The notes under the pieces: model-generated
Database searches by the model: none
Told to the model about the DNA's origin: nothing
The model's input: only the letters and a program-made list of their open reading frames with translations
Program-made: the position numbers and the translations under genes
Assembly: GCA_026120035.1 (NCBI GenBank)
Contig: JALRME010000042.1
Location: 1-64,000, forward strand
Direction: 5' to 3'
From: Coleophoma eucalyptorum
Taxonomy: Eukaryota > Ascomycota > Leotiomycetes > Helotiales > Dermateaceae
Length of the DNA: 64,000 nucleotides
In this document: piece by piece, positions 43,970-55,291 of the stretch
Numbering within the stretch: the first letter of the stretch is position 1
Layout of the letters: the number at the start of each line of letters is the position of its first letter

Positions 43970-45371
43970 ATACTCAGGCTCGAATGGACTCGCAAGCTCG
44001 CCAGGAAGTGACGACATATATCATGCATTGGGTTCTCGTCCAGAGTCATCAAGCTCTCTCCCAAAGTTTATCCCAAAGCTGCTCTGCAATATTCCTTTTG
44101 GATTAAATTATCAGCCATATTGTCAGACCACGCTCGAGTATCTCTGGATGCCACTAGGCGGGCTTGAGGCAATCTTTCCTTACCAGTTTTCGCAGTATTG
44201 TTTCCTTTGCTGGTGGCTGGGAACTTTCGTATTTGATGTTATTCACTGGCTTTTGCATGTGTTTCACAACTCAAAGTACAAAGTTCTTCGCCAAATTGGT
44301 CAAATCCATATGGTTCATCACTATTACTTCAACCGCAACCTTCAGTTCAATGAACGGTATGCTTGGCACAATACTTGGGTCGAAATTCCAATTGAAGGCC
44401 TTTGCTTGTTCACTGGGAGTTGCATAGTCTGGTACACCTGTGCATACTACGGCCTCACCGATGTTCCAGGAGGATTCACCGGAGATATCTTCCGCAAAAT
44501 TGTTTTTACTCAAGTTACCAAGACCATGTACGTAATGTACTACGAAGGCAAAGACGCTAATCATGTCCACTGGAAAGTGGTACCCAAAGACCCGGGTTTC
44601 TGGTCAGTCGGCCCTGAGTACCATAGCCTTCACCATATTGAACCGGATGCGTACTACAGCTCAGTGCACCGTGTCTTTGACCAGTTGATTGGAGCCAGCA
44701 ATTCACTTAGAGGAAAACGTATCCTTATGACGGGCGCTAGTGGCTCCTACGGCCAAGCTCTGATCAAGCAACTGAAAGGAGAGAAGATCCGCAGTATAGA
44801 AGTTCTTAGATACGGTGTTGACTGGACTCATGATGACTTTAGCGGCGCAATCACAAAGATGGCTGATATTGATGTGTTCATTCTGGCGCACGGGACAAAG
44901 GGACAAGACGCCATGCAGGCTAATTGCCATTCAGCTATTCAACTTATCGAATTATTTAAGAGCCACCGCACTTTCCAATTCAAGGGCAAGGGTAGGACTG
45001 GAATCTCTCAGATGTTGCCTGAAGTATGGTACACCGGATCTGAGATAGAAATCGGGTCATCGTTTGGTGAGCCCGAGATGTTGCGCTACTCTGCGTCGAA
45101 GCGGGCGTTTGCACCTTATGCTCGCGCCTACTATGATGACCCGTCTTTCATTTACCGACACATTGTCCCTGCTGGCTTCACATCGAGAATGGGAGCCGGT
45201 ATGGTATCTGCTGATTGGGCAGCAGCAGTCACTATGATTTTCATCCGTCGCGGTGCCCGCTATGTTCCTGTGACATATACAGGCATGGCGTACGCAAATT
45301 ACTTTAAGTTTTTATATTATACCAAACCTATTAAGATCAGGGACAAGGAGGCAATTAAGTTCATCGAATAG
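43944..45371 (+). CDS. Fatty-acid-hydroxylase-superfamily plus short-chain dehydrogenase
   Basis: From the ATG at 43944 it encodes 475 residues without a break. The N-terminal half has the di-iron His clusters of the sterol-desaturase/fatty-acid hydroxylase superfamily (HWLLHVFH, HMVHH, HSLHH) between hydrophobic helices. The C-terminal half is a Rossmann SDR: TGASGSYG cofactor loop, catalytic YSASK. Such a fusion could oxygenate a lipid or sterol-like substrate and then oxidise or reduce the product at the ER membrane, which is an inference. It may have additional N-terminal exons (43402-43906) instead of this start. It neighbours an MFS transporter, which is suggestive of a small metabolic unit. 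Confidence 0.8.
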   Translation: MAGSKSWSRYSGSNGLASSPGSDDIYHALGSRPESSSSLPKFIPKLLCNIPFGLNYQPYCQTTLEYLWMPLGGLEAIFPYQFSQYCFLCWWLGTFVFDVIHWLLHVFHNSKYKVLRQIGQIHMVHHYYFNRNLQFNERYAWHNTWVEIPIEGLCLFTGSCIVWYTCAYYGLTDVPGGFTGDIFRKIVFTQVTKTMYVMYYEGKDANHVHWKVVPKDPGFWSVGPEYHSLHHIEPDAYYSSVHRVFDQLIGASNSLRGKRILMTGASGSYGQALIKQLKGEKIRSIEVLRYGVDWTHDDFSGAITKMADIDVFILAHGTKGQDAMQANCHSAIQLIELFKSHRTFQFKGKGRTGISQMLPEVWYTGSEIEIGSSFGEPEMLRYSASKRAFAPYARAYYDDPSFIYRHIVPAGFTSRMGAGMVSADWAAAVTMIFIRRGARYVPVTYTGMAYANYFKFLYYTKPIKIRDKEAIKFIE

Positions 45372-46164
45372 GGTTGAAATGAAGTGGAAGGGGAGTTCTC
45401 TTTTATTCTCTGGCATAGTTAACTCTTTGTATGTATATAATATAACAGGAATATTAGTATGCATAGGTAAAGAAGGCCTTTTCTTATTAGAAGAGTACAC
45501 TTTCATAAAAAAGTAAAAATAAAATATAAATTTTATGTTAAATAGCCCAGTACAAGTATCGCACTTGTTTCAGCTGATTACAAAACAGCTAAATGATGTC
45601 CTAGATATATTTCCAATACGTGCTTCCACTAAGTTAAGAGTTACTCTGGACATCTACTCTAAATAAAAAGCAACTACGGCAATGCCACAGCGTAATCATG
45701 CTCCCGTGTTCAATACTTACTAAGGATTAAATTATAAATCCACTGAGTAGGCAACATGCCAGAAAATTCTTTATTTCCAACTGTGGTATGCCAAGAATCT
45801 GCGTTTCATGCTTGAGTAACTGAGTACTGTATGTATGCCCGAAAGTATATTCATATATAGAAGCCAACCCCCATACAGAAATGATTAAACTGTTGCTCGG
45901 CACGGTACCAAAGCAGCGATACTCCAGGGTAAGCCCCACACTGATTTCGATTCACAAAATCTAAATGAACTTGAATTAGCCGGTGGCTAGAGATCGAGTG
46001 ATAGGCTGGTCTTTTCACTTGCTCAAGGGTCTGGTACCACGACTAGAAGTTTTTTCCGTTCAAGGATCTATTTAAATTGGTAGCAGTAACAAGCAACTCT
46101 TCCTACCGGCTAGTGGGTACTTACGAATGATATTATGGAGTTATGGAGTTATGGAGCCTTGGAG
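45372..46164. other. Intergenic
   Basis: Between the converging hydroxylase-SDR gene and the cupin relic. A+T-rich, no supported gene. Confidence 0.4.
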
Positions 46165-47045
46165 TTACAAGAAGAATCTGGCACCACATGTGGCTAGTCT
46201 CCTATTCAGGTGGAGCATGACAGGAGCGAAGTGATAGGTATGACGCTTCAACGCATTACAACTTCCATCTGACATCAAGGAATCAAAGGTCGATTTCTCT
46301 TGGGGGATCCAACCCAGAGCGCGGAGCCTATCTGCTCGACACCGCGCATTTTGTCCAATGTCTGCAGGTGACCACTCTCCAAAGAGATAGCTGTATAGAT
46401 CAGAAGAAAGTTCCTTCGGGATAGCATCCTTTATTTTACCGGCCTTCTGAAGCGTTTTCCCAATGTCTTCGGCAAGTTTTTCCCATGAATATTCATTTCC
46501 ATTTTCAATAATCGATACTTGCGGAATCCGAATGCTATGTAAATCCTCAGTTGCAACATAATCGCTCTCCACTTTCAGCGGTGTCTTTTGTGCCGTTGGA
46601 AAGAAGGTACTTGGTGCACTGTATTCGTACACAGCTGTAAAAGTTTCGTTCCAGACGAGTATGCTGTTTCAGAGGCCTAGTTTCTGGAATTCGAGGCCAG
46701 GTGGACGTCCATGCGGTGTAAGCATGGAGGGTTCCGGGTGCAATAACCTCAAGCGTCTTTGGTGGGATAACGTAGAGCTCGCATGCTAGTTCTACAACTC
46801 CAACACCACCACTGACGAATGTCTTCTCCGTTACATATGTTCTCTGGCCTTCATGCAAGCTGGTACTTAGATGAACGTGGCGTGGCATTCGAATTGTGGT
46901 GTTGAAAGGCAAAATGCCCTGCGGGCCACAGAAACATGACAAACCGTTGTCACCTCAATTGCCAGCGCTATACACGTATAGTTTTCCAGGGATATTCAAG
47001 TCAGCAGCAAAAGCATCACTACTTAACGGTGGCTCCTTCTCCATG
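46165..47045 (-). pseudogene. Broken cupin gene fused to an epimerase C-terminus
   Basis: Minus-strand translation shows a fungal cupin: EPPLSSDAFAADLNIPG, FNTTIRMPRHVHLS, ELYVIPPKTLEVIAPGT, then ETFTAVYEYSAPSTFFPTAQ and LHSIRIPQVS. It is interrupted by an in-frame TGA (about 46953, after YVYSAGN), a frameshift near 46690 and another TGA near 46674. Immediately after the cupin, in the same frame, comes IIENGNEYSWEKLAEDIGK and RADRLRALGW. That is the C-terminal part of an NAD-dependent epimerase without its Rossmann half. The gene is therefore both chimeric and degraded. Introns could remove the first stop but not the frameshift. Confidence 0.65.
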
Positions 47046-47179
47046 TGCCAGAAGGAGTACCGTCGGCGAGAGCAAAGCCATATTCGAGTTGGGTGGGTAG
47101 TCATGAGTGTAGTATTGAGAAGGAGGATTCTGCAAGAGAACCTAACTTCAGTTGTTAGCCAGACTTCAAGAAAGGACAA

Positions 47180-48410
47180 CCGGAGGTATTTATTTACTAA
47201 GCGACTAGCAAAGGGACAACAGCCTGGAACTGCACTTTTGCTGGTTGCTATGTATTCAAGACCCCGGTGATGCTTGCTATGGAAGAGAGAGGTGTGTGGA
47301 GTAAGATGTTTATATAGATCCCCTCTCAGCTAACAAGCGCGGGTGGTAGCATTTTAGCAAGCGATGGGTATCTGACAGCCTCCGAAAGATGCGATACAAT
47401 CGATGAGTGGTGGGCGATTTAAAATATGCAGCAAGGTTTGTACACCATTCGGAAACCCTTTGATCCATCCGTGCCGTAGCGGGTCAAGCCGACGACATCA
47501 ACCAGCAGCTACGGCCTCATCTGTGAACGATGACTAGATTAATCATTTTTGTATTGTGCTTGAACTGTGCTTGCGGGGGCTTTGAGGGCATTTTGTGTCC
47601 AGAGCGGCGTCACTAATCAGAGGATGCAGCGAATGGGAGCTTCGCTGTGGCTATGGCCAAACCATGAAGATCTTAACACTGATCGGGACACCGTGGACAG
47701 GGTGCTTTAGCAAACCTGACCAGAACAAAGGTTGACAAATAATTTATTAGAATTCTAGTTCTTTATGGGTTGTTAATGTCTGACTGCATAGAATGTAACC
47801 TCCAATATACAAGTATGCATCTTGATCCTCCTTTAGTATACGTAGCATGCATTGCCTCAACACACTTGATGGATGCTTTGAGGCCATGTCACCATGAGTT
47901 CCATAGTCAAAACAAATGAAGTGTCCAGAAGTAAATATGAAAGAGCAAATCCCACCCTTGTGGATCAGATAAGATATGATATGATGTGATTGAACTGAAT
48001 CCTTCGTGTGAGAGGTTTTATTCTGTGGGCCAGAAGTGGGCCATGTTATGTTATCACTTGGCATAGCGCTTGGCAGGTTATCTGATCAGATTCAGGATCC
48101 TCGTCCAGAAAATTTTAAAATTCTATATGACTTACGGCTTCACCAGGTCGTATTCGGTGCTTAGTATCGCCAGCCCAGGAAATTATCCATTGCTATTACT
48201 TGGCAATGGCCTACTTTGGTAGATTCTGCTATGAGGTGGTAGGGTTAGGAGGCTTGGCAGGCTCGTCAGACACCATGTCGGATGGGGAGGTATAATGTCA
48301 GACTTGCCTTGAAAATACTCAGAGTAGCATATAAGGTCAGAGACCAGCTCATTTCTTCGAAACTGTAAGCCGATGAGCCCTGTGCTCAGAACATCGATCC
48401 TTTTCTCAAG
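47180..48410. other. Intergenic upstream of the MFS gene
   Basis: One minus-strand ORF of 105 codons (47747-48064) shows no domain. It contains the presumed promoter of the transporter. Confidence 0.4.
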
Positions 48411-49979
48411 ATGAATCCAACACCACTTTCTGAGAAAATACCAGCCTCTGTCACAACAATAATAGAGACGGATTCCAAAAACGGGGTCTCTGATCTGGCT
48501 ATCGATACTGAGGTTCCGTCACAAGAAAGAAACAACGAAGAATCCGGACTTAAAATACCATGGAAATATAAAGCCATTGCTCTCTTCTGTGTTGTTTCTT
48601 TTCCCATAGGCACAAACTGGACCAACGCAGCCCTTGGTCCGCTGAAGAACACCCTCAGAAACGAAATGGGCATCACTAACACCCAGTTCGGTGTCATCAC
48701 GTCCTCGGACTCCGTCGTCAATTCTATCTGGCCCATCATTGGTGGCATACTCCTGGATTGGTTTGGACCAAACTTCATTACATTAGCTTGCACCTCTACT
48801 ATTTTCATTGGCTCTATCATCTCCGCTCTCGGCACCAACTTCGATGCGTGGCGGCTGCTGACTGGGGGCCAGATCCTGATGGGTTTCGGAATTGCCCTTC
48901 TTGATTCTGCTCAGCAGAAGTTCTTCTACCATTGGTTCGGTGCTGACGGCCTTGCTTTTGCGTTTGGGCTCGAAAATGCAATTGCCGGCACCACAAGCCT
49001 TGTTTCCGGCATGACAGCAATTCCTATTCGTGATGGCACGGGGTGGTATGGTTGGTCATTTTGGATACCCGTTATATTCTGCGCTCTTTCTGTTGCTATC
49101 AGCGTGCTCTATATCTTGTTTGAGCGCCTTGTGGTCCCCACGAAGTACCACTTCACATCAGGACGAGCATCTGCGTTGAGAGACTCCGAACAATTAGTCA
49201 AAAAAAAGCTCTCCTGGGCTACCTTGTTTATCCTCCCTTGGGCTTTCTGGATGCTCCCTATAACCCAAGTACTTCAGTCAGGTGCTGCTGGCGGTTTCAG
49301 CACGAGCTCGGCAGACATAATCCGCTCCAGAGGGTACACCGAAGCAGTGGCTGGATACTTGTCAACCTCACAGAAGATCCTGCCCATCGTACTGTCTCCA
49401 ATTATCGGTGGTCTGGTCGATATATATGGGCACCGAATCCACCTCATTATTCTAGCACCACTTCTCTGGATCACGGCTTGCTCACTTCTAGGATTCTCGG
49501 ACGTACATCCGCTTGTTGCGTTGGTCTTCTCCAGTCTCGCTGGCTGTATAAATGCGATGCCCCTTCAGATTTGCATCCCCCTTCTCCTCCGAGATCAGAA
49601 CAAAATTGGCACCGCGTTTGGCGTTTGGCGAGCCTTTAACAACTCCGGGTCAACTATTATAGATATTGCTTTTGGTGTTCTACAGGATAATACTGAAGAT
49701 GGTGGATACTCTAAGGTTTTGAAGCTAGCAATTGGTCTCAAAGCTTGGGCTTTCGGGCTAGGTGTAATGTATCTGTTTGTTGATTATAAGTATCTTGGGA
49801 AGGGAATGACAATGACCAGGAAGGCAAGATTAGCAAGAGAGTCAGCTATTATTAATCCAGCTACAGATCCACTGACAAAAAGAGGTGTAAAGCGGTGGGT
49901 AACAACAGTTGGACTTATAGTACTAGTAGCAATGTTGGTTGTAGCTTGGGTATTATTTTTTACCTATTTGGCTGTTTAG
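48411..49979 (+). CDS. MFS transporter, MFSD1-like
   Basis: An intronless 522-residue ORF with a charged 45-residue N-terminus and twelve hydrophobic segments. The first is IALFCVVSFPIGTNW and the last LIVLVAMLVVAWVLFF. Family landmarks are the NEMGITNTQFG loop, DWFGPNFI after TM2 and the GLVDIYGHR motif in the second half, matching the MFSD1 branch of the major facilitator superfamily. Vertebrate MFSD1 exports dipeptides from lysosomes; the substrate of this fungal relative is unknown. It seems intact, in contrast to the neighbouring cupin relic. Confidence 0.88.
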   Translation: MNPTPLSEKIPASVTTIIETDSKNGVSDLAIDTEVPSQERNNEESGLKIPWKYKAIALFCVVSFPIGTNWTNAALGPLKNTLRNEMGITNTQFGVITSSDSVVNSIWPIIGGILLDWFGPNFITLACTSTIFIGSIISALGTNFDAWRLLTGGQILMGFGIALLDSAQQKFFYHWFGADGLAFAFGLENAIAGTTSLVSGMTAIPIRDGTGWYGWSFWIPVIFCALSVAISVLYILFERLVVPTKYHFTSGRASALRDSEQLVKKKLSWATLFILPWAFWMLPITQVLQSGAAGGFSTSSADIIRSRGYTEAVAGYLSTSQKILPIVLSPIIGGLVDIYGHRIHLIILAPLLWITACSLLGFSDVHPLVALVFSSLAGCINAMPLQICIPLLLRDQNKIGTAFGVWRAFNNSGSTIIDIAFGVLQDNTEDGGYSKVLKLAIGLKAWAFGLGVMYLFVDYKYLGKGMTMTRKARLARESAIINPATDPLTKRGVKRWVTTVGLIVLVAMLVVAWVLFFTYLAV

Positions 49980-52860
49980 TTTATGTTTTGGTTAACGTAT
50001 TACTCAGATTAGGTAGCATTTTTAAAGGTTAAGGTTTAATTTGTAGTTAAATGTTAATCTTTAATTTAGAAACTTCTCTACCTTTATAATTACCAAGTCG
50101 AGCTCGAATCTGGAATGTTGGAAATTACATACTCGGAACGAAGAGTAATGGCTATAACAATAGAAACGTACTTCTTCTCTTTACTCTGTACCTGGTACAT
50201 TTTCTAGTTAATATAGGTGAAATAAGCCATACAGCCTAGTTCTGCCGGATTGTTTTTTTAGCTAAGGCTTTTCCTGTAAGAACCTGACATGCTCAGAATA
50301 GACGATTAAGAATCCAGATAGATGTCATGTGACCCAAGACAGTATGCGTAAGCGAGTATGAGCAGAGTCGGAGGGGTTTCGGACCCAGTAAGCATATAAG
50401 AGGGACATGTCATGGAAATTGGTTTCTTTCTCCTCTTCTCTTCTTATATTTTTTGTGTCCTTCGTACGAGACCTATAGAATATGGTCAATATAAGCTTAT
50501 TGTGCTCCCAAACACCTCTATCCTGCCATTGATCAAACCTGTGTCTTTACATTTCCAGCTTTCATTTCTCAATACCTTAATTTGCCTACTTACTTAAGTA
50601 TATTTTAGGTAAGCGTAGCCTAATCGACAAGGTAAGAATAATACGAATATTTATTCTATACGTATAAGGGTGGTACGTATTTGTAATCTAAAGGTGGGAT
50701 GGTCTTAAAGCAGGAGGGGTTATACTCACTCAATTATATAATCCTCGTATGGTGGTTCTAAAGCACAGCGTTCTGAAGAACGGCTTAGTCCTAAAGGCAA
50801 GTACGTTACTAGGCACTAGTATGTACTTTAGTTAGGTTCTCTTGCATTTTAATTCTCGATTCCGACTTTGGATTCCAACTCTCGATGTCGACTTGAATTC
50901 AATGTTTCGATTTTTAATTCTGACTTTAATTTTTAATTTACCTAGTACTTTACTTGGTCTTTTTTTTTAGGCCTACCTTACTTACATGCCTTACTATAAT
51001 TGCTTTAATCAAGTTTGATTCTGATTAGAATTAGAGTTATAAATTCAAGTTCGGACCCAAAACCCAATATAGGTATTTATTTTAAAGTAGCTTAATCTGA
51101 CTTAAGTAGCCTTGATCTTAATTCAAATTGACTCAGTTATAATTTAAGCTATTATAAATCTAAGTCTACACTAAATCTATCACAAAAACTAGATTTCAGC
51201 TTAAATTTAAACTTAATGATTAAACCTTAATTTAAAAATATTTATATCGTTACCTAAAATTAATATATATAGTATATATATTAACGCTATTATAAAGACG
51301 ACTTGATTTCTAGACGATATAAGAAAAAGAATATAGAGAAAGGCCTCTTAGAGACTAGTTATGTAGTATGATTAAGATAATAGGTATATTATACCTATTT
51401 ATAGTATTTTAAGGCTATAATTTAAGTTTTAAGTCCAGTTTAAATCTTTCAAATCTAGCCTAAGCCTAAAACTGGATGAACGCGGTAGGTAGTTCGAGTT
51501 TACCACGGTATATAGTATCTAGTTAGGTTTCGGCTGGGTTAAGTAAGGCTTGGGTTAGCTTAGAGTTGACATTGACTTAGACTTAGTATAAGGAACCTTA
51601 TATAAGTGTAGCTTGGAACGGCTAGGTACTAGTTAAAATTAAGGTCGAAATCTAAAGTCGAAATCCAAAGTCGACATCAAGAGTTGGAGTCCAAGAGACC
51701 TTCCCCCTCCACCCCCTTTGGAATTGCCTTTGGAACCGTTTTAAAAATAGCGCACTTTCCATTATTAAGGTATACTATATATTATTGTTAGTTACATATG
51801 CAACTAAGCACAGTATTACTAATACCCCCTATGTAGTTATATGGTCTAGGCTGTTGTCCTAGTGGTTAACCAGTACTAATGTAGCTTAGAAATTTTGAAA
51901 AACCACCTACTGTTCTGGTACACCGTATATATCAACGATATTGAAAAAATAACTTACTAGTAATTTATAGACGACTTAAGAAAGGTAATTTATAGAAATG
52001 CGTCTTATACTTACTTCTAACTACTTATATAGTACTATATATATAGTATAGTACATATCTATCTAACTAATATTATAATATCTATGTATAATATGTTTAA
52101 ACCTTATAATCTAGACTAACTTTAAGTCGAGTTCAGGTCTAGCCTAAGTCTAAAATTCGATCCACGTAGTAAGGTATGTGCTTAGTTAGAGTTTCCCACG
52201 CCATATAGTATCAATTTACGCTTATATTAAACTTTATATTTTATGGTGGTAATGTACTTAGTAGGTGGTTGGTCAGATTTTCCAAAAACCAAACTACATA
52301 GGTAAAAATCAGTCAGTACCTAAAGTACCTTACTGTATATTTAGATAGAGGGAAGCTACTAGTAGCATCTATTAGAAACTCTAAGTGAGACGAACGACTG
52401 GAGAGTAAGCGAAGGCGACGGACGTTGTTGGGCAAGTTGAAGGGTGTCCATAGTAATGAATTCTAATATGGCCTCTCTCAATGCTTGTATAGGAAGGAGA
52501 GAAAAGAGATGCTTATTACCTTAGGTAGCTTCATTTATGGTTCGGGCCGTGCATAGTCAGTACATACTACTTACTACATTTATACTAGTATATGCCGGGT
52601 AGCTGAGCGACCTACAGTATAGAGGTGGAGGTAGGGACGGTAAATATGGGGCGGACTAGAAGACAAGCTGAAGGGCGTGAATATGACAAAGACATGCGGC
52701 ACGACAAGCGTTGCCGGTGACTTGTAAGTCAGCATCATACCCATGCATCGCCGGTGTGTCTCTAGTGTAAATCGCCAAGAGCCGCCCTCATTCTCCTTTG
52801 TCTTATTGTATTCTTCTCGTCTTCGCCATTATCAGACAAGCACCTTGCCTATTATCAGAT
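49980..52860. repeat. A+T-rich repeat island, right copy
   Basis: About 2.9 kb without genes. The block 50325-50550 is homologous in inverted orientation to 42637-42860. The block 50580-50690 is a direct relative of 42010-42120. A decayed inverted pair (about 50840-50940 versus 51630-51710, GTCGAAATC-type units) and copies of the AGTGGTTAACCAGT motif (about 51860, 52255) are also present. It reads as nested, RIP-like decayed transposons. Confidence 0.7.
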
Positions 52861-52981
52861 ATGTCGGAAAGAGGTAGTTCTCTCCAATATCACAGGAGTA
52901 TTGGGACGACATCTCGAAGTGTGGTGCGTCTTAAACCTCGTGCCCAGGAGACTACAGGTGACTAACCGATGCCAGTCCGAG

Positions 52982-55291
52982 ATGAGCTTCGATTGCGACT
53001 ACACTCCCGAGTTTAGTCTGGGCATGAGGCCGGAAACAAAGCAGCTTTACCGACCTGATGATCGATCTGTTTGGGACGAGTGGAATCCAGGTGATATTTG
53101 CACCGATGTTGAGGCCGGCTCCTATGCCCAGGAGTGCGCTCTTATCGTTCGTCGGGAGCCACATCCGAGCAACAATAACCAAGCTGCGCTGCACTCCATT
53201 ACTGTCCAAAGCCCTTTGATCAAGAAGGTGCTTGACGGCACCTTTGAGGGATTCGAGGGTCTCAACACCCAACTCAAGCAGCTGACCTTCAAGGCTCCTT
53301 TCCATCCCTTCTACTATCGGTGGCACCGCTTCGAGAAGCTCCGCCAGGACGAGCAGGACCAAGTCACCAAGAATCACCTGGATTTGTTATATAGCATTCT
53401 TAGTAAAGAAGTTCTGCCACACATTGAGGCCATGGAGGATTTCACTAGAAACAAGGTAATCAGCTTCGACTATTTGTGGACCATCTTTACCCCCGGCATG
53501 GAAGTGTATACCAAGCTTGATGGCCAGGACCGCATCGTGTTGCTGAAAGACAGTAGGTACGGAGGTAATATGAGCGGCGAGTTCTTTTCCTTGGAGTGTC
53601 GATATATTGATTGCGATGGGCTGAGGTTTGGTTACGTCGCAACATCACTCGAAATCAACTCATTTGATGGCGTGAGAAAGCTCGTCGATCTCGATGCATT
53701 TCCCAGCCATCTTCATTCCGATGTCGAGAACCTTGTAGACCGGCTGCACGCGCGCGGTTGCAAGCTCGAGAAACTTAATGGGTTCCATCATATGTCATAT
53801 TCAGGGTTTTACACTGCCAGGTCCTCCAGGCAGGTTCGGAAACGCCATGTATGTGATGGACTGCATGCTGCTGTTCGCAGAATACTGACTAGGGTTTTCC
53901 ATATAGGTAGAAAGTGGCCGCATCATCATTGACCCGCATACTTTTAACACTTACGGTATGCCGGGGCCTAATCTTGAGTCAATGGAGTCTGGTTCGCCTA
54001 CGGATTTGGCTGATGACAACTTATTCTGCGGAACCAACAATGTGATTTACAAGGCAACTAACCAAGCCTTTCGAGAATACCAAAAGGCATTGGAAAAGTA
54101 TGAGAAGCATCAGAAAAGCAAATTTTCAGTCCGCCGTAAGCCAACTTCCCATTTATTTACACCCGCTAAAACAGTGATTAACTTTAGTACCAGCCAAAAG
54201 TTTAAGTCCTAAACAACGCTTACTCTGTACTCCGATTATTCGAGGCTATTGTCTTACATCCAAATCCTGGGGTACGAGCTCAAGGCGATTAAGATACCAA
54301 ATCTTTTGCTAAAGTGTTTATTTATTCACTAGCCGAGTTCGATGTTGAGAATATTAGCCCGATACGTTGGAGTGAACATGCATTCGCCAGGCTCGTTCTC
54401 CCTCATGGTCATAAGGACATCATCCGTGCCTTTGTTCAAGAGCAACTCTCTCGCGATGATGGGTTCGATGATATTATTTCTGGAAAAGGTACAATAACAT
54501 TCCCCCCCCCCCCAAAATTATTGGACGAGAAGTAAATTTCTAATGGTCTAAGTATAGGTCTAGGCTTTATTATGTTGCTTAGCGGAGAGCCTGGTGTTGG
54601 AAAAACACTCACGGCCGAATCTGGTTAGCCTACATTGCCCAAGTTATCTAATTGCACCTTGTTGAATTGCGCCTAGTTGCCGAGGAGATGCATCAACCGC
54701 TGTACTCGATAAATGCAGGTGAGCTTGGGGAAACAGCAGCTGAGGTCGAAGACTCCCTTGAACTAGTCCTGGAGCTTACCAGCAAGTGGAGTACCATTTT
54801 GCTCCTTGACGAATGCGATATGTTCCTTGAGGCCCGCACGACAGCTGACCTAAGGCGCAACCGCCTCATATCTAGTGAGTTATTTTCCGCTCCCTGCTAT
54901 AAAATGCTTCTGGCCCAGCTAAGCTTATTTTTCACCTTGCTCAGTCTTCCTGAAGAAGCTCGAATATTATCGAGGTGTAATGTTCCTCACTACTAACCGT
55001 ATTACTGACTTCGACGCTGCCTTTGAGTCACGGATCCATCTAACAATCCACTACCCAGCCCTAGACACCGCGAGTAGGCTCCACATATGGAAGACTTTTG
55101 TCATGATAGGGAATTCAGAGAGTCGGCTGAGCGATGGAGACTTTGAAACTCTGGCAAAGAACGAGATCAATGGAAGGCAGATAAAGAATATTATCAAGAC
55201 GGGTCGTTTGCTTTCGAAACAGCAGAAAGTTCCATTGGCTATGGAACATATTGAGATGGTGTTAAAAGTCAAGAAGGGAGACTTTCGTTGA
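52982..55291 (+). CDS. AAA ATPase with DUF7025-type N-terminus
   Basis: Seven exons (52982-53848, 53907-54135, 54188-54271, 54333-54488, 54558-54623, 54677-54874, 54945-55291) join in frame to 648 residues. The N-terminal region (TPEFSLGMRPETKQLY, then APFHPFYYRW) is typical of large ascomycete AAA proteins with DUF7025. The ATPase core has Walker A GEPGVGKT, Walker B LLLDECD and the FLTTNRITDFDAAFESRIH sensor/arginine region. A different upstream start (ATG 52861) is possible but needs an unusually short intron. One intron contains a pure run of 13 C residues (about 54503). Function unknown; such ATPases are presumed to remodel proteins. Confidence 0.85.

Noticed and set aside
47747..48064. 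105-codon ORF upstream of the MFS gene
   Set aside because: No domain, no splice partners and unusual composition; likely chance.
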